This document shows positions 7,914 to 17,529 of a stretch of 64,000 bases of DNA, piece by piece. The notes beneath the pieces were generated by a model. It made no database searches and was not told the origin of the DNA. It worked only from the letters and a program-made list of their open reading frames with translations. Source of the stretch: Dendrosporobacter quercicolus (lineage in GTDB: Bacteria > Bacillota > Negativicutes > DSM-1736 > Dendrosporobacteraceae); contig NZ_FNHB01000007.1 in the NCBI RefSeq assembly GCF_900104455.1, forward strand, positions 124,001 to 188,000, in the 5' to 3' direction. The position numbers and the translations under genes are program-made. Position 1 is the first letter of the stretch, and every line of letters starts with the position of its first letter.

Positions 7914-9275
7914 TTAAAACGGCATTGCGCCTGTAACCGAATGCATGAACAGATAGATCAGCAATACCGGCCAGGTCCAGGTAAAAAACAACTTCTGGTA
8001 TTCAACAAAGTTCATGTTGGTGCGTTCGGTTAAAATATATAGCGCCGGAATGACCGGACTTGCCAGGCGGAAAGCCTGCCCGACCATTGATGCGACAGCG
8101 GTTTGCTCGTTTGTAATGCCAAACTGCGCCGCCACCGGGGCAATCACTGCCGCAATGCCGTAGTAAAAGGCATCCTGGGGCAGAAAACAGATGGCCGGCG
8201 CCGCAATGATCGCATAGATCGGGGCCATATGCACCCCTAATGATTCCGGGATGATACTGATGATACTATTGGCAATTGCGTTGGACATGCCGCTGTTGCC
8301 TAAAATACCGGTAAACGCTCCGGCCGCAAAGGTGGCCAAGGCCGGAATTAATACATCTGACGCACAATTCCTCAGCAATTCCATTTGCTCGTCAACGCCA
8401 TAGTTGACAGCAAGGGCAAGCGCGGAGCCGACCATAAAGAGCATGCCGCCATGCGCCAGATCAGCAATCAGCATTCCTAACACGATGACTGTTAAAACTA
8501 AATTGAAGATAAAAAAACGGGGACGCTTGAAGTCGGGTTCAAATTCCTTTACCGCAGCTACCATTTCATTAATCTGCTCAGGGGTGATGTTTGCGGCCTG
8601 AGCCGGGTTATAATTCAGTCTGGCCCGTTCTTTTTTACCAATGAGATAAGCGGCAAAGATCGTATAGGCTTCAGCTACCAGCATTCCCGGCAGAATTTGT
8701 CTGAATAACTGAGCCATATCCACATTCAGGGCAATGGCGGAAGCGACTAAAGGGCCTCCCCAGGGCAACTGGTTGAAAATGCCGATTGGCATAGTTATCA
8801 GTATCGCGAGGTAAGATAACTTCATATTCATGCGCTTATATAGGGTTAAAAAGGCAGCCGTACAGACAATAATCGTAGTTGTGGTATCGCCGTCCAGCGT
8901 AACCATGCTGGCGACCATGACGGTGGCCATGGTAATTTTAAGCGGATCGCCCTTGGCCTTTTTGATGAAATAGATGCAAAGCGGGTCAAACAAACCGGCT
9001 TTTAACATAACGCCGAAATACAATACGGCAAACAGAATCAAGCTTGCTCCGGAGATAACGCCCATTTTTACCGCTTTGGTTGTCGGGTTTACACTGTAGA
9101 AAACCCCGTTTTTAATCCAGACAAAGAGTTCCAGCAGGTCTTTGTCCAGAATAATACAGGAAATAACCCCAAAAACGGCCGGTACTAGAATAAGAGCGGA
9201 AAATACTGTTAATTTCCTTTTGGTCAAAAGGACTAGGAAAGTGATAATCATTGCATAGGCTAAGATTGTTAACAT
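7914..9275 (-). CDS. CitMHS-family carboxylate transporter, probably for tartrate
   Basis: Polytopic inner-membrane protein of about 453 residues with roughly twelve helices, including DGDTTTTIIV and LPWGGP segments seen in the CitMHS/IT superfamily of citrate and dicarboxylate carriers. Two adjacent ATG codons occur at 9278 and 9275. GGGAGG is only 3 bases from the first and 6 from the second, so I chose 9275; a longer start at 9326 has no ribosome binding site. It is the first gene of the operon with ttdAB, which suggests import of tartrate or exchange with another dicarboxylate. This specificity is inferred from context only. Confidence 0.8.
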   Translation of the reverse strand: MLTILAYAMIITFLVLLTKRKLTVFSALILVPAVFGVISCIILDKDLLELFVWIKNGVFYSVNPTTKAVKMGVISGASLILFAVLYFGVMLKAGLFDPLCIYFIKKAKGDPLKITMATVMVASMVTLDGDTTTTIIVCTAAFLTLYKRMNMKLSYLAILITMPIGIFNQLPWGGPLVASAIALNVDMAQLFRQILPGMLVAEAYTIFAAYLIGKKERARLNYNPAQAANITPEQINEMVAAVKEFEPDFKRPRFFIFNLVLTVIVLGMLIADLAHGGMLFMVGSALALAVNYGVDEQMELLRNCASDVLIPALATFAAGAFTGILGNSGMSNAIANSIISIIPESLGVHMAPIYAIIAAPAICFLPQDAFYYGIAAVIAPVAAQFGITNEQTAVASMVGQAFRLASPVIPALYILTERTNMNFVEYQKLFFTWTWPVLLIYLFMHSVTGAMPF

Positions 9276-9381
9276 CATAGGCCTCCCTGCTATTTCTAAA
9301 TATTCAGTAATCAGATAGCAAATCATAGAATGGGCATTCGGCAGGAGTTTCTTAGTTTAGTTAGTTTTTCACCTCTTTCTT

Positions 9382-9393
9382 ATGGTTAACCAT
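9382..9393. promoter_or_regulatory. Perfect 12-bp palindrome upstream of the ttd operon
   Basis: ATGGTTAACCAT lies about 105 bases before the transporter start, in the divergent interval shared with the LysR gene. It may be a regulator site, but no function can be read from it alone. Confidence 0.35.
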
Positions 9394-9488
9394 CGGTCAA
9401 CAGGGGTCTTTCATGCGCCGTTCGGTTTCTAACGGATGCTTGACCCTGTATGTCCTCACCTGCTATACTTCTGTTGACAGAGAGAGAA

Positions 9489-9506
9489 CTAGTGTCAAGA
9501 CACTAG
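9489..9506. promoter_or_regulatory. Inverted repeat in the ttd-lysR intergenic region
   Basis: CTAGTGTC and GACACTAG, separated by AA, form a perfect 8-bp inverted repeat. It overlaps the left end of the dispersed repeat at 9503-9618, so it may belong to that element or be an operator. Confidence 0.4.
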
Positions 9507-9618
9507 AACCTTGTCAGTTCTAAAACGGTAGGATAATGGCGAGGCTATTTTTCGCGACACAAGGCGGAGGAAGAAAATAGACCGTCAGTATTCACTGGTT
9601 TAGGGCTGAAAAGGTACT
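9503..9618. repeat. Dispersed palindromic-ended repeat, copy A
   Basis: Shares blocks with the element at 38161-38245: CCTTGTCAG at the left end, GGATAATGGCGAGGCTAT against GAATAATGGCGAGGCTAT, AGACCGTCAGT, TTCACTGG, and a right end TTAGGGCTGAAAAGGTACT. Copy A has about 28 extra bases in the middle. It fills part of the 487-base gap between the tartrate transporter and the LysR gene. The rest of that gap (to 9762) shows no gene; it presumably holds both divergent promoters. Confidence 0.75.
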
Positions 9619-9762
9619 CGCAGCCGGCAAGACTTGGAGAGCGCTGCCGGGTGGTTCATCTCTCTGTTATAGTGTACTGGTTAGTGTCCGTAAAGAAAAA
9701 TATATATTCACAATGATATAATTAATTAAATCAATTCTGTCAATTAAGCTGGAGGTAACACG

Positions 9763-10653
9763 ATGGATTTACGGCAACTGGAATATTTCCAAATGGTTGG
9801 CAAACTCCGCAGCATTACGAGAGCGGCCGAGCAGCTGCATGTTTCCCAGTCAACCGTCACTTTGGCTATCCAAAAATTGGAGGATAGTTTAGCGATACAG
9901 CTCTTTGACCGCAGCCAAAAACAGTTTTCCCTGACAACCGAGGGGCAGGTTTTCTTGCAGAGCGTAGCCGATATTCTCAATAGGCTGCAGGATGCAACTG
10001 CAGAAATTCAAAAATACCGCCAATTGCAAAAAGGAACAATCAAGGTTGGCGTGCCGCCAATGATCGGCTCCTTTCTCTTTCCCGAAATACTGGCGCAGTT
10101 CACCCTGCTGTATCCGCAATTACAGCTTTCGATTATCGAAGAAAGTTCTTTTGCGCTTCGCCAGTTACTGGAAAGAGGCGAACTTGATCTTGGTATTGTC
10201 AATCTTTATCAGCCGACCCTGTTGCTTGAGACAATACGAATAACCACAGAAGAAATTGTTGCCTGCCTGCCGCTGAAGCATCCTATGGCCAACCGTACCA
10301 CCATCGATATGAAGGACTTGCAAAATGAACAATTTATTCTGTTCAAGGAAGGCGCATACAACCGCCACGTTATTCTGGAAGAATGTAAACGGCACGGATT
10401 TGCGCCGAATATATTGCTGTCTTCCGACCAGATCGAGACCATTAAGGGACTGGTGATAAAAGGCGTGGGCATATCCTTTCTCATCCGGGCGGTGACCCGG
10501 CAAAACAGCGATTTTGCAGCCATCCATCTCAGCAACCCCCTGCACCTGCAATTTGGCCTGGCCTGGAAAAAAGATAGGTACCTTTCCAAAGCAGCGCAGG
10601 CGTTTATTAAGTTTATCACGGAAATTATTTGTCCGCCCAATACCATCCGTTAA
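9763..10653 (+). CDS. LysR family transcriptional regulator, likely of the ttd operon
   Basis: 296 residues. The N-terminal winged helix (MDLRQLEYFQMVGKLRSITR, AAEQLHVSQSTVTLAIQKLE) is standard for LysR proteins, followed by a two-lobed periplasmic-binding-like effector domain. It is divergent from the transporter-ttdA-ttdB operon, the classic arrangement for a LysR activator that responds to the pathway substrate; E. coli TtdR is a functional parallel. The start has GGAGG seven bases upstream. A strong terminator follows the stop. Confidence 0.9.
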   Translation: MDLRQLEYFQMVGKLRSITRAAEQLHVSQSTVTLAIQKLEDSLAIQLFDRSQKQFSLTTEGQVFLQSVADILNRLQDATAEIQKYRQLQKGTIKVGVPPMIGSFLFPEILAQFTLLYPQLQLSIIEESSFALRQLLERGELDLGIVNLYQPTLLLETIRITTEEIVACLPLKHPMANRTTIDMKDLQNEQFILFKEGAYNRHVILEECKRHGFAPNILLSSDQIETIKGLVIKGVGISFLIRAVTRQNSDFAAIHLSNPLHLQFGLAWKKDRYLSKAAQAFIKFITEIICPPNTIR

Positions 10654-10656
10654 CAT

Positions 10657-10698
10657 AAAAAAACTCCGGACGAATGTTTGCATTCGCCCGGAGTTTTT
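10657..10698. terminator. Terminator between lysR and a convergent small gene
   Basis: Stem AAAAACTCCGG + CGAATG pairs with CATTCG + CCGGAGTTTTT around a TTTG loop. A- and T-tracts on both sides allow it to work in both directions. Confidence 0.85.
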
Positions 10699-10746
10699 AT
10701 GATGTTTAGTACTTACTGCAGTTTCAAGATTGGCGCAGTACTATTA

Positions 10747-11094
10747 TTACCTTGCAGAACCAATGGCGGCGCCCACTAAAAAAGCTGCAATTTCCCGCAA
10801 GGCTTGATTGTGTCGTTCTTTTTCGCGCTTCTGACGTTCCCGCCAGGCCTTTTCGCCTTCATTAGGCCGTCGTTGCATTTCTCTTTTGTGCCGCTCCTCT
10901 TCTTCGCGTTTCCGCCGGTCGTGCTCCCGCTGCCGGTCAGGGTCACGTCCATGAGCATCTAATTGGATGGTGCGGGTTGAAGCAGTATTCACCGGAGCCG
11001 CTGCTGCACCCGCAGGTGTAAACAGCCCGATTTGCATTAGGGCCAGCATTGCGTATATGATTATTCTTGGAGCTGTTTTTACCATAGAAGACAC
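10747..11094 (-). CDS. Small secreted highly charged protein, function unknown
   Basis: 115 residues. An N-terminal hydrophobic segment ending in AGAAAAP looks like a signal peptide with cleavage near residue 30. The rest is dominated by Arg, Lys, Glu and His in heptad-like blocks (RREHDRR-type stretches), probably a helical or coiled-coil region, then a short hydrophobic C-terminus (AAFLVGAAIG). AGAGAGGTG precedes the ATG. I recognise no family. It stands alone on the minus strand between LysR and the GH18 gene. An export or envelope role is inferred from the signal peptide only. Confidence 0.6.
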   Translation of the reverse strand: MSSMVKTAPRIIIYAMLALMQIGLFTPAGAAAAPVNTASTRTIQLDAHGRDPDRQREHDRRKREEEERHKREMQRRPNEGEKAWRERQKREKERHNQALREIAAFLVGAAIGSAR

Positions 11095-11366
11095 CTCTCT
11101 TTAACCTGAAAATAATGTTTGAGTTTAATTATAAAGCCGAAATATTGGAAATTTCTTTGAAAAGTGATCTGTCGCCGAAAGCCATATGGTTTTTTGGAAA
11201 CTGCCTGTTTTTGTTGCAGGAAGGACAATTTTGACATTTTTCTGCATAAATTTACAAAAAATACTGGCGCTATAACAGGATTTTTACTGCAACTGCAAGA
11301 ATTTAGTGCTTTATAATTCTTAAAATTACAGACAGCTAAAGCAATTCAATGCAAGGAGCAGGACGG

Positions 11367-12812
11367 ATGAAAAAAAACTTATTAATGGTGGCGGTGTTGT
11401 TGCTGTGCAGCTTAATTTCAAGCATTGCGCTGGCCAATCCGGCGGAAAGCAACATTGTCATTATAACCAACGATGGTCAACAACCGTTGCACTTAGCGGA
11501 ACAGGCCCTGGTGGATCAATACCGGGTGATGCTTCCTGTCGCAGTGATTAAAGAATATTTATATAATGCTGTTGAGTTGGATGCCGCGAACAACCGGGCT
11601 GTGGTTAATTTTGGCTTGCCGAAGTTTCGCCTGGAAACGGAAAAACTTGACGAGCTGATTTATTCCGGGGTTAAGTTGAACTTTCCGGTAAAAAAAATCG
11701 ACGGAAAGCCGTACATTAATTTTTACGGTCTGGACAAATTGTTTGGCGTTACTGTGGATTATCAGGAGAGCAGCCGGACGGTGCGGATTAGGCCTGGACA
11801 GAATAGTTTTTTTGCGCCGCTAAAACTTAATAAGCCCCGCAGCAGGCAAGCTTTTACCGGTAAAATCAATTTGGTTTGGGATCACATTACCGGTGAACCG
11901 CGCGATTTGGCGCTGGCCGCCAAAGTGCCGGGACTGGATGTTTTATCGCCTACCTGGTTTGCTATTGTCAGTCCGGACGGCCTGGTCGCCAGTAAAGCGG
12001 ATCTTAAGTATGTGCAGGATGCCCATGATAAAGGCTATCAGGTCTGGGCGTTGGTGAGCAACAGCTTTGACCGCGATTTGACAAGAGCGGTTTTACATAA
12101 TGAATGGGCCAGACGCAATGTGATTAAACAGCTGCTCGTTTATTCGAGCCTGTATGGGCTTGATGGGATTAATATCGATTTTGAGAACATTTATGATGAA
12201 GACCGTGACAGGCTGACCGAGTTTGTGCGTGAATTAACAGCAGCGCTGAAAGAGCAGAATAGTATTGTTTCGATTGACATCACCGTTCCCTCGCCGGCTT
12301 CAAGCTGGTCGCAGTGCTATGACCGGGCGGCTTTGGGCCAAATTGTCGATTATGTCATGGTAATGACGTATGATGAACATTGGCGTACCAGTCCGGTGAG
12401 CGGCCCGGTGGCTTCACTGGGCTGGGTAGAGCAAGGGCTTGTGGCGACTTTGCGCAGCATTCCCAGCGAAAAGCTGCTGATGGGCGTGCCGTTTTATACC
12501 CGTGAATGGGAGGAAACCAGCGAAAACGGCAAAGTTACCGTCAAGCCGCGTACTTTGTCCATGACGCAGGCGCAGCAGATCGTACAGGCCAATGCGCTCG
12601 AGCCGGTATGGCTGGCGGATAAAGGCCAGTATTATACCGAATATACCAAGGAAGGCAAGACCTACCGGATCTGGCTGGAAGATGAGAAATCAATCGCGCT
12701 GAAAGCAAACCTCGCCGGCAAATATCAGCTGGCCGGGGCTGCGTCCTGGCGCAAGGGTTTTGAGCAGCCGGCAATATGGGACATTTTAAAGTCAGCCCTC
12801 AAACACCGGTAA
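11367..12812 (+). CDS. Secreted GH18-family protein with N-terminal copper-amine-oxidase-like domain
   Basis: 481 residues with a clear signal peptide (cleaved near ALA-NP, residue ~25). A stalk domain with features of copper amine oxidase N-terminal or envelope-binding domains follows (about 30-150). The C-terminal half is a glycosyl hydrolase 18 barrel with the motif DGINIDFEN, in which Glu273 is the predicted catalytic acid, plus MVMTYDEHW and MGVPFYTREW segments. This combination is found in YaaH/YdhD-like spore or cell-wall proteins acting on peptidoglycan. I chose the ATG at 11367 because AAGGAGC lies upstream; the ATG at 11349 contains that site. About 270 bases before it hold no recognisable gene. 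Confidence 0.82.
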   Translation: MKKNLLMVAVLLLCSLISSIALANPAESNIVIITNDGQQPLHLAEQALVDQYRVMLPVAVIKEYLYNAVELDAANNRAVVNFGLPKFRLETEKLDELIYSGVKLNFPVKKIDGKPYINFYGLDKLFGVTVDYQESSRTVRIRPGQNSFFAPLKLNKPRSRQAFTGKINLVWDHITGEPRDLALAAKVPGLDVLSPTWFAIVSPDGLVASKADLKYVQDAHDKGYQVWALVSNSFDRDLTRAVLHNEWARRNVIKQLLVYSSLYGLDGINIDFENIYDEDRDRLTEFVRELTAALKEQNSIVSIDITVPSPASSWSQCYDRAALGQIVDYVMVMTYDEHWRTSPVSGPVASLGWVEQGLVATLRSIPSEKLLMGVPFYTREWEETSENGKVTVKPRTLSMTQAQQIVQANALEPVWLADKGQYYTEYTKEGKTYRIWLEDEKSIALKANLAGKYQLAGAASWRKGFEQPAIWDILKSALKHR

Positions 12813-12950
12813 CATCAGACGTGACAGACTTTTCTGTGGGAAATAAGTTTAAGTTACCGCCGTTTTAGGCAACAATAAGAATATTGAACTGAGTTTAAGC
12901 TTATTTGAGCGTTTTTTGCCCCTAAAAGTATTTTTATGAAGAAATAACTG

Positions 12951-12979
12951 TTGTACATAAGCTTAGATTTGGATATAAT
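12951..12979 (+). promoter_or_regulatory. Promoter of the RNase J gene
   Basis: TTGTAC at 12951-12956, 17 bases, then TATAAT at 12974-12979, about 90 bases before the TTG start codon. Confidence 0.75.
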
Positions 12980-13069
12980 TAAAATTATATAATTGCGCGG
13001 CGTGAGTTTATTTACTAAGAATGAGCGACAGGGAATTATATTTTAACAACAACTAGGAGGACTAAACAA

Positions 13070-14728
13070 TTGACTAACAACAAAATATCGATTATACCGC
13101 TCGGCGGTTTGGGCGAGATCGGCAAGAACATGACGGTGGTGCGCTATGAGGATGACATCATTGTCATTGATTCAGGGCTGGCCTTCCCGGATGATGACAT
13201 GCCGGGAATAGATCTGGTTATCCCCGATATGAGCTATCTGGTGGAAAACAGGGATCACGTCCGGGCCGTAGTGCTGACCCATGGGCATGAGGATCACATT
13301 GGATCACTGGCCTATTTATTGAAACAGCTTAATGTGCCGGTATATGGGACCAATCTGACCCTGGGTCTTGCTGAAGGCAAACTCAAGGAGCACAATGTGG
13401 CCAATTATCAGCTGATTCCGGTCCAGGCCGGCGACGCTGTTACCATTGGCGCGTTTCAGGTCGGCTTTATCCGGGTCAGCCATTCCATCCCCGATTCGGT
13501 TGGCTTATATTTTAAGACTCCTGTGGGGACGATTGTTCATACCGGTGATTTTAAAATTGACCAGACGCCGGTTGACGGCAAATTAATCGACATCCATAAA
13601 TTTGCCGAACTCGGGGATCAGGGCGTACTGGTATTAATGTCAGACAGTACCAATGCCGAACGGCCTGGCTATACCATGTCGGAAAAGACGGTCGGTGAGA
13701 CGCTGAAAGAGGAGTTTGCTCACGCCAAGGGCCGGATTATTCTGGCAACCTTTGCGTCCAATGTGCTGCGTTTGCATCAGGCGATTCAAACTGCCTGCCA
13801 GTTCAAACGTAAAGTGGCCGTCAATGGCCGCAGCATGAAAAATGTTGTGGAAATTTCGCAGCGGCTGGGTTATCTGACCGTTCCGGAAGGGGTGTTGATC
13901 GACATTGAAGAGATTGACCGTTATCCGGCCAATCAAATACTGATATTGACCACCGGCAGTCAGGGTGAGCCGTTGTCCGGCTTGTCCAGGATGGCTTCCA
14001 GCACCCACCGGCAGGTTTACATTGCCCCTGAGGATACGGTCATTGTATCGGCCACGCCCATTCCCGGCAACGAGAAGCTGGTAGGCCGGACGATCAACAG
14101 CCTGTTGAAGCTGGGCGCTTACGTGGTATATGAACGGACTTCCGGCGTTCATGTATCCGGTCACGCCAGCCAGGAAGAATTGAAATTAATGCTGAACCTT
14201 GTTCGGCCCAAATATTTTGTACCCGTTCACGGTGAATACCGGATGCTGGTTCAGCACAGCAAGCTGGCCCAGGATCTGGGCATCCCCAAGGAAAACATCT
14301 TTATCGGCAATATTGGCAATGTCTTTGAATTCTCTGAAGAAAAAGCGCTGATTGCCGGCAAGGTGACGTCCGGCAAGGTACTGGTTGACGGTCTGGGCGT
14401 CGGCGATGTCGGCAATATTGTATTGCGCGACCGGCGGCAGTTGTCCCAGGACGGGATTATCATTGTGGTGATGACACTGGACAAAGAACGCGGCTGTGTG
14501 TTGGCAGGTCCGGATATTGTATCGCGCGGTTTTGTGTATGTGCGGGATTCGGAACGCCTGATGGACGAGTTGAAAGACAAGGTTCAGCTGGTGATGGACC
14601 GCTATGAGCCGGGCAAGGTGATGGAATGGTCGGTGATTAAATCCGGCGTTCGCGATGCCCTGGGTAAATTCATTTATGAGAAGACCCGCCGCCGGCCAAT
14701 GATCATTCCGATCATTATGGAAGTGTGA
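13070..14728 (+). CDS. rnj: Ribonuclease J
   Basis: 552 residues, the usual length for RNase J, the 5'-to-3' exonuclease and endonuclease of Firmicute mRNA decay and rRNA maturation. The metallo-beta-lactamase metal site is present as HGHEDHIG (His71, His73, Asp75, His76). HTGDFKID, SDSTNAERPG and the beta-CASP stretch GSQGEPLSGLSRMA and PVHGEYRM also fit. It starts at TTG with AGGAGG nine bases upstream; no better ATG exists. Only one copy is seen in this window, so I do not assign J1 or J2. It has its own promoter and terminator. Confidence 0.95.
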   Translation: MTNNKISIIPLGGLGEIGKNMTVVRYEDDIIVIDSGLAFPDDDMPGIDLVIPDMSYLVENRDHVRAVVLTHGHEDHIGSLAYLLKQLNVPVYGTNLTLGLAEGKLKEHNVANYQLIPVQAGDAVTIGAFQVGFIRVSHSIPDSVGLYFKTPVGTIVHTGDFKIDQTPVDGKLIDIHKFAELGDQGVLVLMSDSTNAERPGYTMSEKTVGETLKEEFAHAKGRIILATFASNVLRLHQAIQTACQFKRKVAVNGRSMKNVVEISQRLGYLTVPEGVLIDIEEIDRYPANQILILTTGSQGEPLSGLSRMASSTHRQVYIAPEDTVIVSATPIPGNEKLVGRTINSLLKLGAYVVYERTSGVHVSGHASQEELKLMLNLVRPKYFVPVHGEYRMLVQHSKLAQDLGIPKENIFIGNIGNVFEFSEEKALIAGKVTSGKVLVDGLGVGDVGNIVLRDRRQLSQDGIIIVVMTLDKERGCVLAGPDIVSRGFVYVRDSERLMDELKDKVQLVMDRYEPGKVMEWSVIKSGVRDALGKFIYEKTRRRPMIIPIIMEV

Positions 14729-14737
14729 TTTTTAAGT

Positions 14738-14794
14738 AAAAAAAGCAGGCAGTCAGCTTGGTTCCGAAAAAAACTAAGCTGACTGCTTTTTTTA
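14738..14794 (+). terminator. Terminator after RNase J
   Basis: AAAAAAGCAG-CAGTCAGCTT pairs with AAGCTGACTGCTTTTTTT around an A-rich loop; a long T run follows. Confidence 0.85.
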
Positions 14795-15078
14795 TTTGCA
14801 AATTCGACATATTATGTTTTTATCTGATAAAATTTTACTATGAACGGACAAGATATTCGGATTTAGTATCGCCATATACACCCCCAGCGCGCCATATGTC
14901 AGGCTTATGTAAAATTAGCCTGCGTTGGTATTTTTTTATGCCAACCGATCAGCGTGGGTCAAATAATTTACATAATAGAATTTCATAATAACTGCATACA
15001 AAATACATTGTCAGGTCAGGCGTCGTGGCTGATTGTCCGGCAATCTGGTTTTTATTTACCAAAAGAGGAGGAAATAGC
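14795..15078. other. Leader region of the nuo operon without a supported gene
   Basis: AT-rich stretch between the RNase J terminator and nuoA. It must contain the nuo promoter; a TTCGAC...GATAAAAT arrangement near 14805-14835 is possible but weak. I see no protein gene or structured RNA I can support here. Confidence 0.4.
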
Positions 15079-15435
15079 ATGTTGCAAGAGTTTGGAAGTG
15101 TTGGCTTATTGCTGGCTGTTGCCGTTGTGTTTCCCGTATTGGCGTTAGGGACGGCCTATGTGATCCGGCCCCGCAGGCCCAATCCGGAGAAGTGTCTGCC
15201 TTATGAGTGCGGCGTCGATCCGGTCGGGGAAACCTGGGTGCAGTTCAGGGCCAGTTATTTTATGTATGCACTGGTATTTGTCGCTTTTGATATTGAGACT
15301 GTATTTCTCTATCTGTGGGCCATTAAGTTTCAGCAGTTAGGGACCTTTGCTTTTATTGAAATGTTTATTTTTCTGAGTATTTTAGTGGTGGGGCTGGGCT
15401 ATGCCTGGAAGAAAGGAGCCTTGGAATGGAAGTAA
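15079..15435 (+). CDS. nuoA: Complex I subunit NuoA
   Basis: 118 residues with three transmembrane helices and the conserved loop ending in [10 protein letters not shown], whose Cys and acidic residues are typical of NuoA/ND3, followed by [21 protein letters not shown]. The chosen ATG has AGAGGAGG upstream; a longer frame upstream lacks a binding site. It is the first gene of an eleven-gene operon and overlaps nuoB by ten bases. It forms part of the membrane arm next to the quinone site. Confidence 0.95.
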   Translation: MLQEFGSVGLLLAVAVVFPVLALGTAYVIRPRRPNPEKCLPYECGVDPVGETWVQFRASYFMYALVFVAFDIETVFLYLWAIKFQQLGTFAFIEMFIFLSILVVGLGYAWKKGALEWK

Positions 15436-15941
15436 CTACATTGCAGACACAGGCTGAACACGATAATGATTTGCTGCAAAAAAATATTATTTTAACCAGT
15501 TTTGATGCTGTCTTAAAATGGGCCAGAAGCAATTCTTTGTGGCCCCTATCCTCCGGGCTGGCTTGTTGTGCGATCGAAATGATGTCGGCCGCGGCCGCCC
15601 GCTTCGATTTGTCCCGGTTTGGCTATGAGGTTTTCCGCGCTTCGCCGCGGCAGGCCGATTTGCTGATTGTCGCCGGTACCCTTACCTGGGCGATGGCCGG
15701 TCCGCTGAAACGTTTGTACGAGCAGATGCCTGAGCCTAAGTATGTGATCGCGATGGGCAGCTGCGCCAATTCGGGCGGACCTTTTGCCGAATCTTATTCG
15801 GTTGTTCCCGGCGTTGATCATATCCTGCCGGTGGATGTATATATTCCGGGGTGTCCGCCGCGGCCGGAGGCGCTGATTCACGGAATGCTGGAGCTGAAAC
15901 GCAAGATTAACCATCCTGAGGTTGCGAGGGAAAAATCATGA
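15426..15941 (+). CDS. nuoB: Complex I subunit NuoB (cluster N2)
   Basis: 171 residues with the N2 4Fe-4S ligands: adjacent cysteines in [11 protein letters not shown], then MGSCANSGG and [10 protein letters not shown]. This subunit passes electrons to quinone at the base of the peripheral arm. It overlaps nuoA and shares a few bases with nuoC, indicating coupled translation. Confidence 0.96.
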   Translation: MEVTTLQTQAEHDNDLLQKNIILTSFDAVLKWARSNSLWPLSSGLACCAIEMMSAAAARFDLSRFGYEVFRASPRQADLLIVAGTLTWAMAGPLKRLYEQMPEPKYVIAMGSCANSGGPFAESYSVVPGVDHILPVDVYIPGCPPRPEALIHGMLELKRKINHPEVAREKS

Positions 15942-16399
15942 GTGATCAATTGCAAAGCAATCCGCTGCTGGAGCGGATTCAGGCGGCTTATTCCCAGGAT
16001 GCGGAAATCATCGGTGAGCAGCAGCGGCCGGCTTTGCTGGTGGAACGACACCGCCTGCTGGATATGATGCAGCAGCTCAAAAACGACACCGCTTACCAGT
16101 TTAATATGCTGCGGAATTTGACCGCCGTGGACTATGGGGAATACCTGGAAATTATCTATCACTTATATTCCCTGCCGCTTCGCCACGCCGTTACGGTGAA
16201 AACCCGCTGCAATGCCGAAACTTCGCAAGTGCCTTCGGTGACGTCACTTTGGCCGTCAGCCAATTTTCAGGAACGGGAGATCTATGATTTACTGGGCGTA
16301 GCGTTTAGCGGACATCCGGATTTGCGTCGTATTCTGATGCCGGAAGAGTTCACCGGACATCCTTTGCGAAAGTCGTTTACTACCGGGGGGAAGAGGTAA
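15938..16399 (+). CDS. nuoC: Complex I subunit NuoC
   Basis: 153 residues ending in the signature [20 protein letters not shown] and [14 protein letters not shown] of the 30-kDa subunit. It is a separate gene, not fused to nuoD as in E. coli. The first ~40 residues are poorly conserved, as usual. Confidence 0.94.
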   Translation: MSDQLQSNPLLERIQAAYSQDAEIIGEQQRPALLVERHRLLDMMQQLKNDTAYQFNMLRNLTAVDYGEYLEIIYHLYSLPLRHAVTVKTRCNAETSQVPSVTSLWPSANFQEREIYDLLGVAFSGHPDLRRILMPEEFTGHPLRKSFTTGGKR

Positions 16400-16406
16400 T
16401 CAATTC

Positions 16407-17504
16407 ATGCTAAAGACAGAAACCTATACGTTGAATATGGGACCGCAGCATCCGAGTACCCATGGCGTGCTGCAGGTAGTGCTGGAACTGGATGGTGAGC
16501 GGGTAGTCCAGGCTACACCGCGGATGGGGTACTTGCACCGCGGCATTGAAAAGCTGGCGGAAAGCCGCACCTATGCGCAGTTTATTCCGTATACCGACCG
16601 TCTGGATTATGTTTCGGCGATGGGCAATAATTTAGGCTATTGTCAGACGGTGGAGAAATTGATGGGCATTGCCATACCGGAGCGGGCCGAATACCTGCGG
16701 ATTATTATGACTGAACTGAACCGGATTGCCAGTCACCTGATCTTTATGGGCTCGCTGGCCATTGATCTGGGCGCTTCCACCGGGATGATGTTTGGTTTTC
16801 GTGACCGTGAGCGTATTCTTGATTTGTTTGATCTGGCCTGTGGCGCCAGGCAGACCTATACCTATATCCGTTTTGGCGGCGTTTCAGAAGATATACCGCC
16901 GGAGTTTATACCGGCGCTGCAGCGCTTTCTGGCTGATTTTCCCGCCATGCTGGCGGAAAACCATGGTTTGCTGACAGGCAATGAGATTCTGTATCACCGG
17001 TTGAAGGGCAATGCGGTGATCAGCGGCAGCCAGGCGCTGGAGCTTGGTCTGACCGGTCCTGCCCTGCGGGCTTCGGGCGTTGCTTATGATCTGCGGAAAG
17101 TAGAACCCTATGGCGTTTATGACCGGCTTGATTTCGAGATCCCGTTAGGCCAAACGGGCGATAGCTGGGACCGGTATCTTGTCCGGATGGAAGAGATGAA
17201 ACAAAGCGCCCGGCTGATTGCCCAGGCGCTGGAGCAGCTGCCCGAAGGACCGGTCATGGCCAAGCTGCCCAAGGTATTGAAGCCGCCAGCTGGCGAGATC
17301 TATCACGCCGTTGAAAATCCGCGCGGCGAGCTGGGCTATTTTATTGTCAGTGACGGCTCAACTAAACCTTACCGTCTGCATGTGCGCCGTCCCTCGTTTA
17401 TTAATCTGCAGGCGCTGAGCGAAACCTGTCAGGGCTTGCTGATTGCCGATGTGGTAGCCGTACTGGCCACACTGGATTCACTGATGGGGGAAGTGGATTG
17501 TTAA
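16407..17504 (+). CDS. nuoD: Complex I subunit NuoD
   Basis: 365 residues, the 49-kDa subunit that forms the quinone pocket with NuoB. It begins [20 protein letters not shown] and contains [13 protein letters not shown] and [12 protein letters not shown]. The CxxC pairs that bind nickel in the related hydrogenase large subunits are absent, so this is complex I-type and not an energy-converting hydrogenase. Confidence 0.95.
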   Translation: MLKTETYTLNMGPQHPSTHGVLQVVLELDGERVVQATPRMGYLHRGIEKLAESRTYAQFIPYTDRLDYVSAMGNNLGYCQTVEKLMGIAIPERAEYLRIIMTELNRIASHLIFMGSLAIDLGASTGMMFGFRDRERILDLFDLACGARQTYTYIRFGGVSEDIPPEFIPALQRFLADFPAMLAENHGLLTGNEILYHRLKGNAVISGSQALELGLTGPALRASGVAYDLRKVEPYGVYDRLDFEIPLGQTGDSWDRYLVRMEEMKQSARLIAQALEQLPEGPVMAKLPKVLKPPAGEIYHAVENPRGELGYFIVSDGSTKPYRLHVRRPSFINLQALSETCQGLLIADVVAVLATLDSLMGEVDC

Positions 17505-17529
17505 CTTGAAAGAGGGGGAGTCGTAAAGT

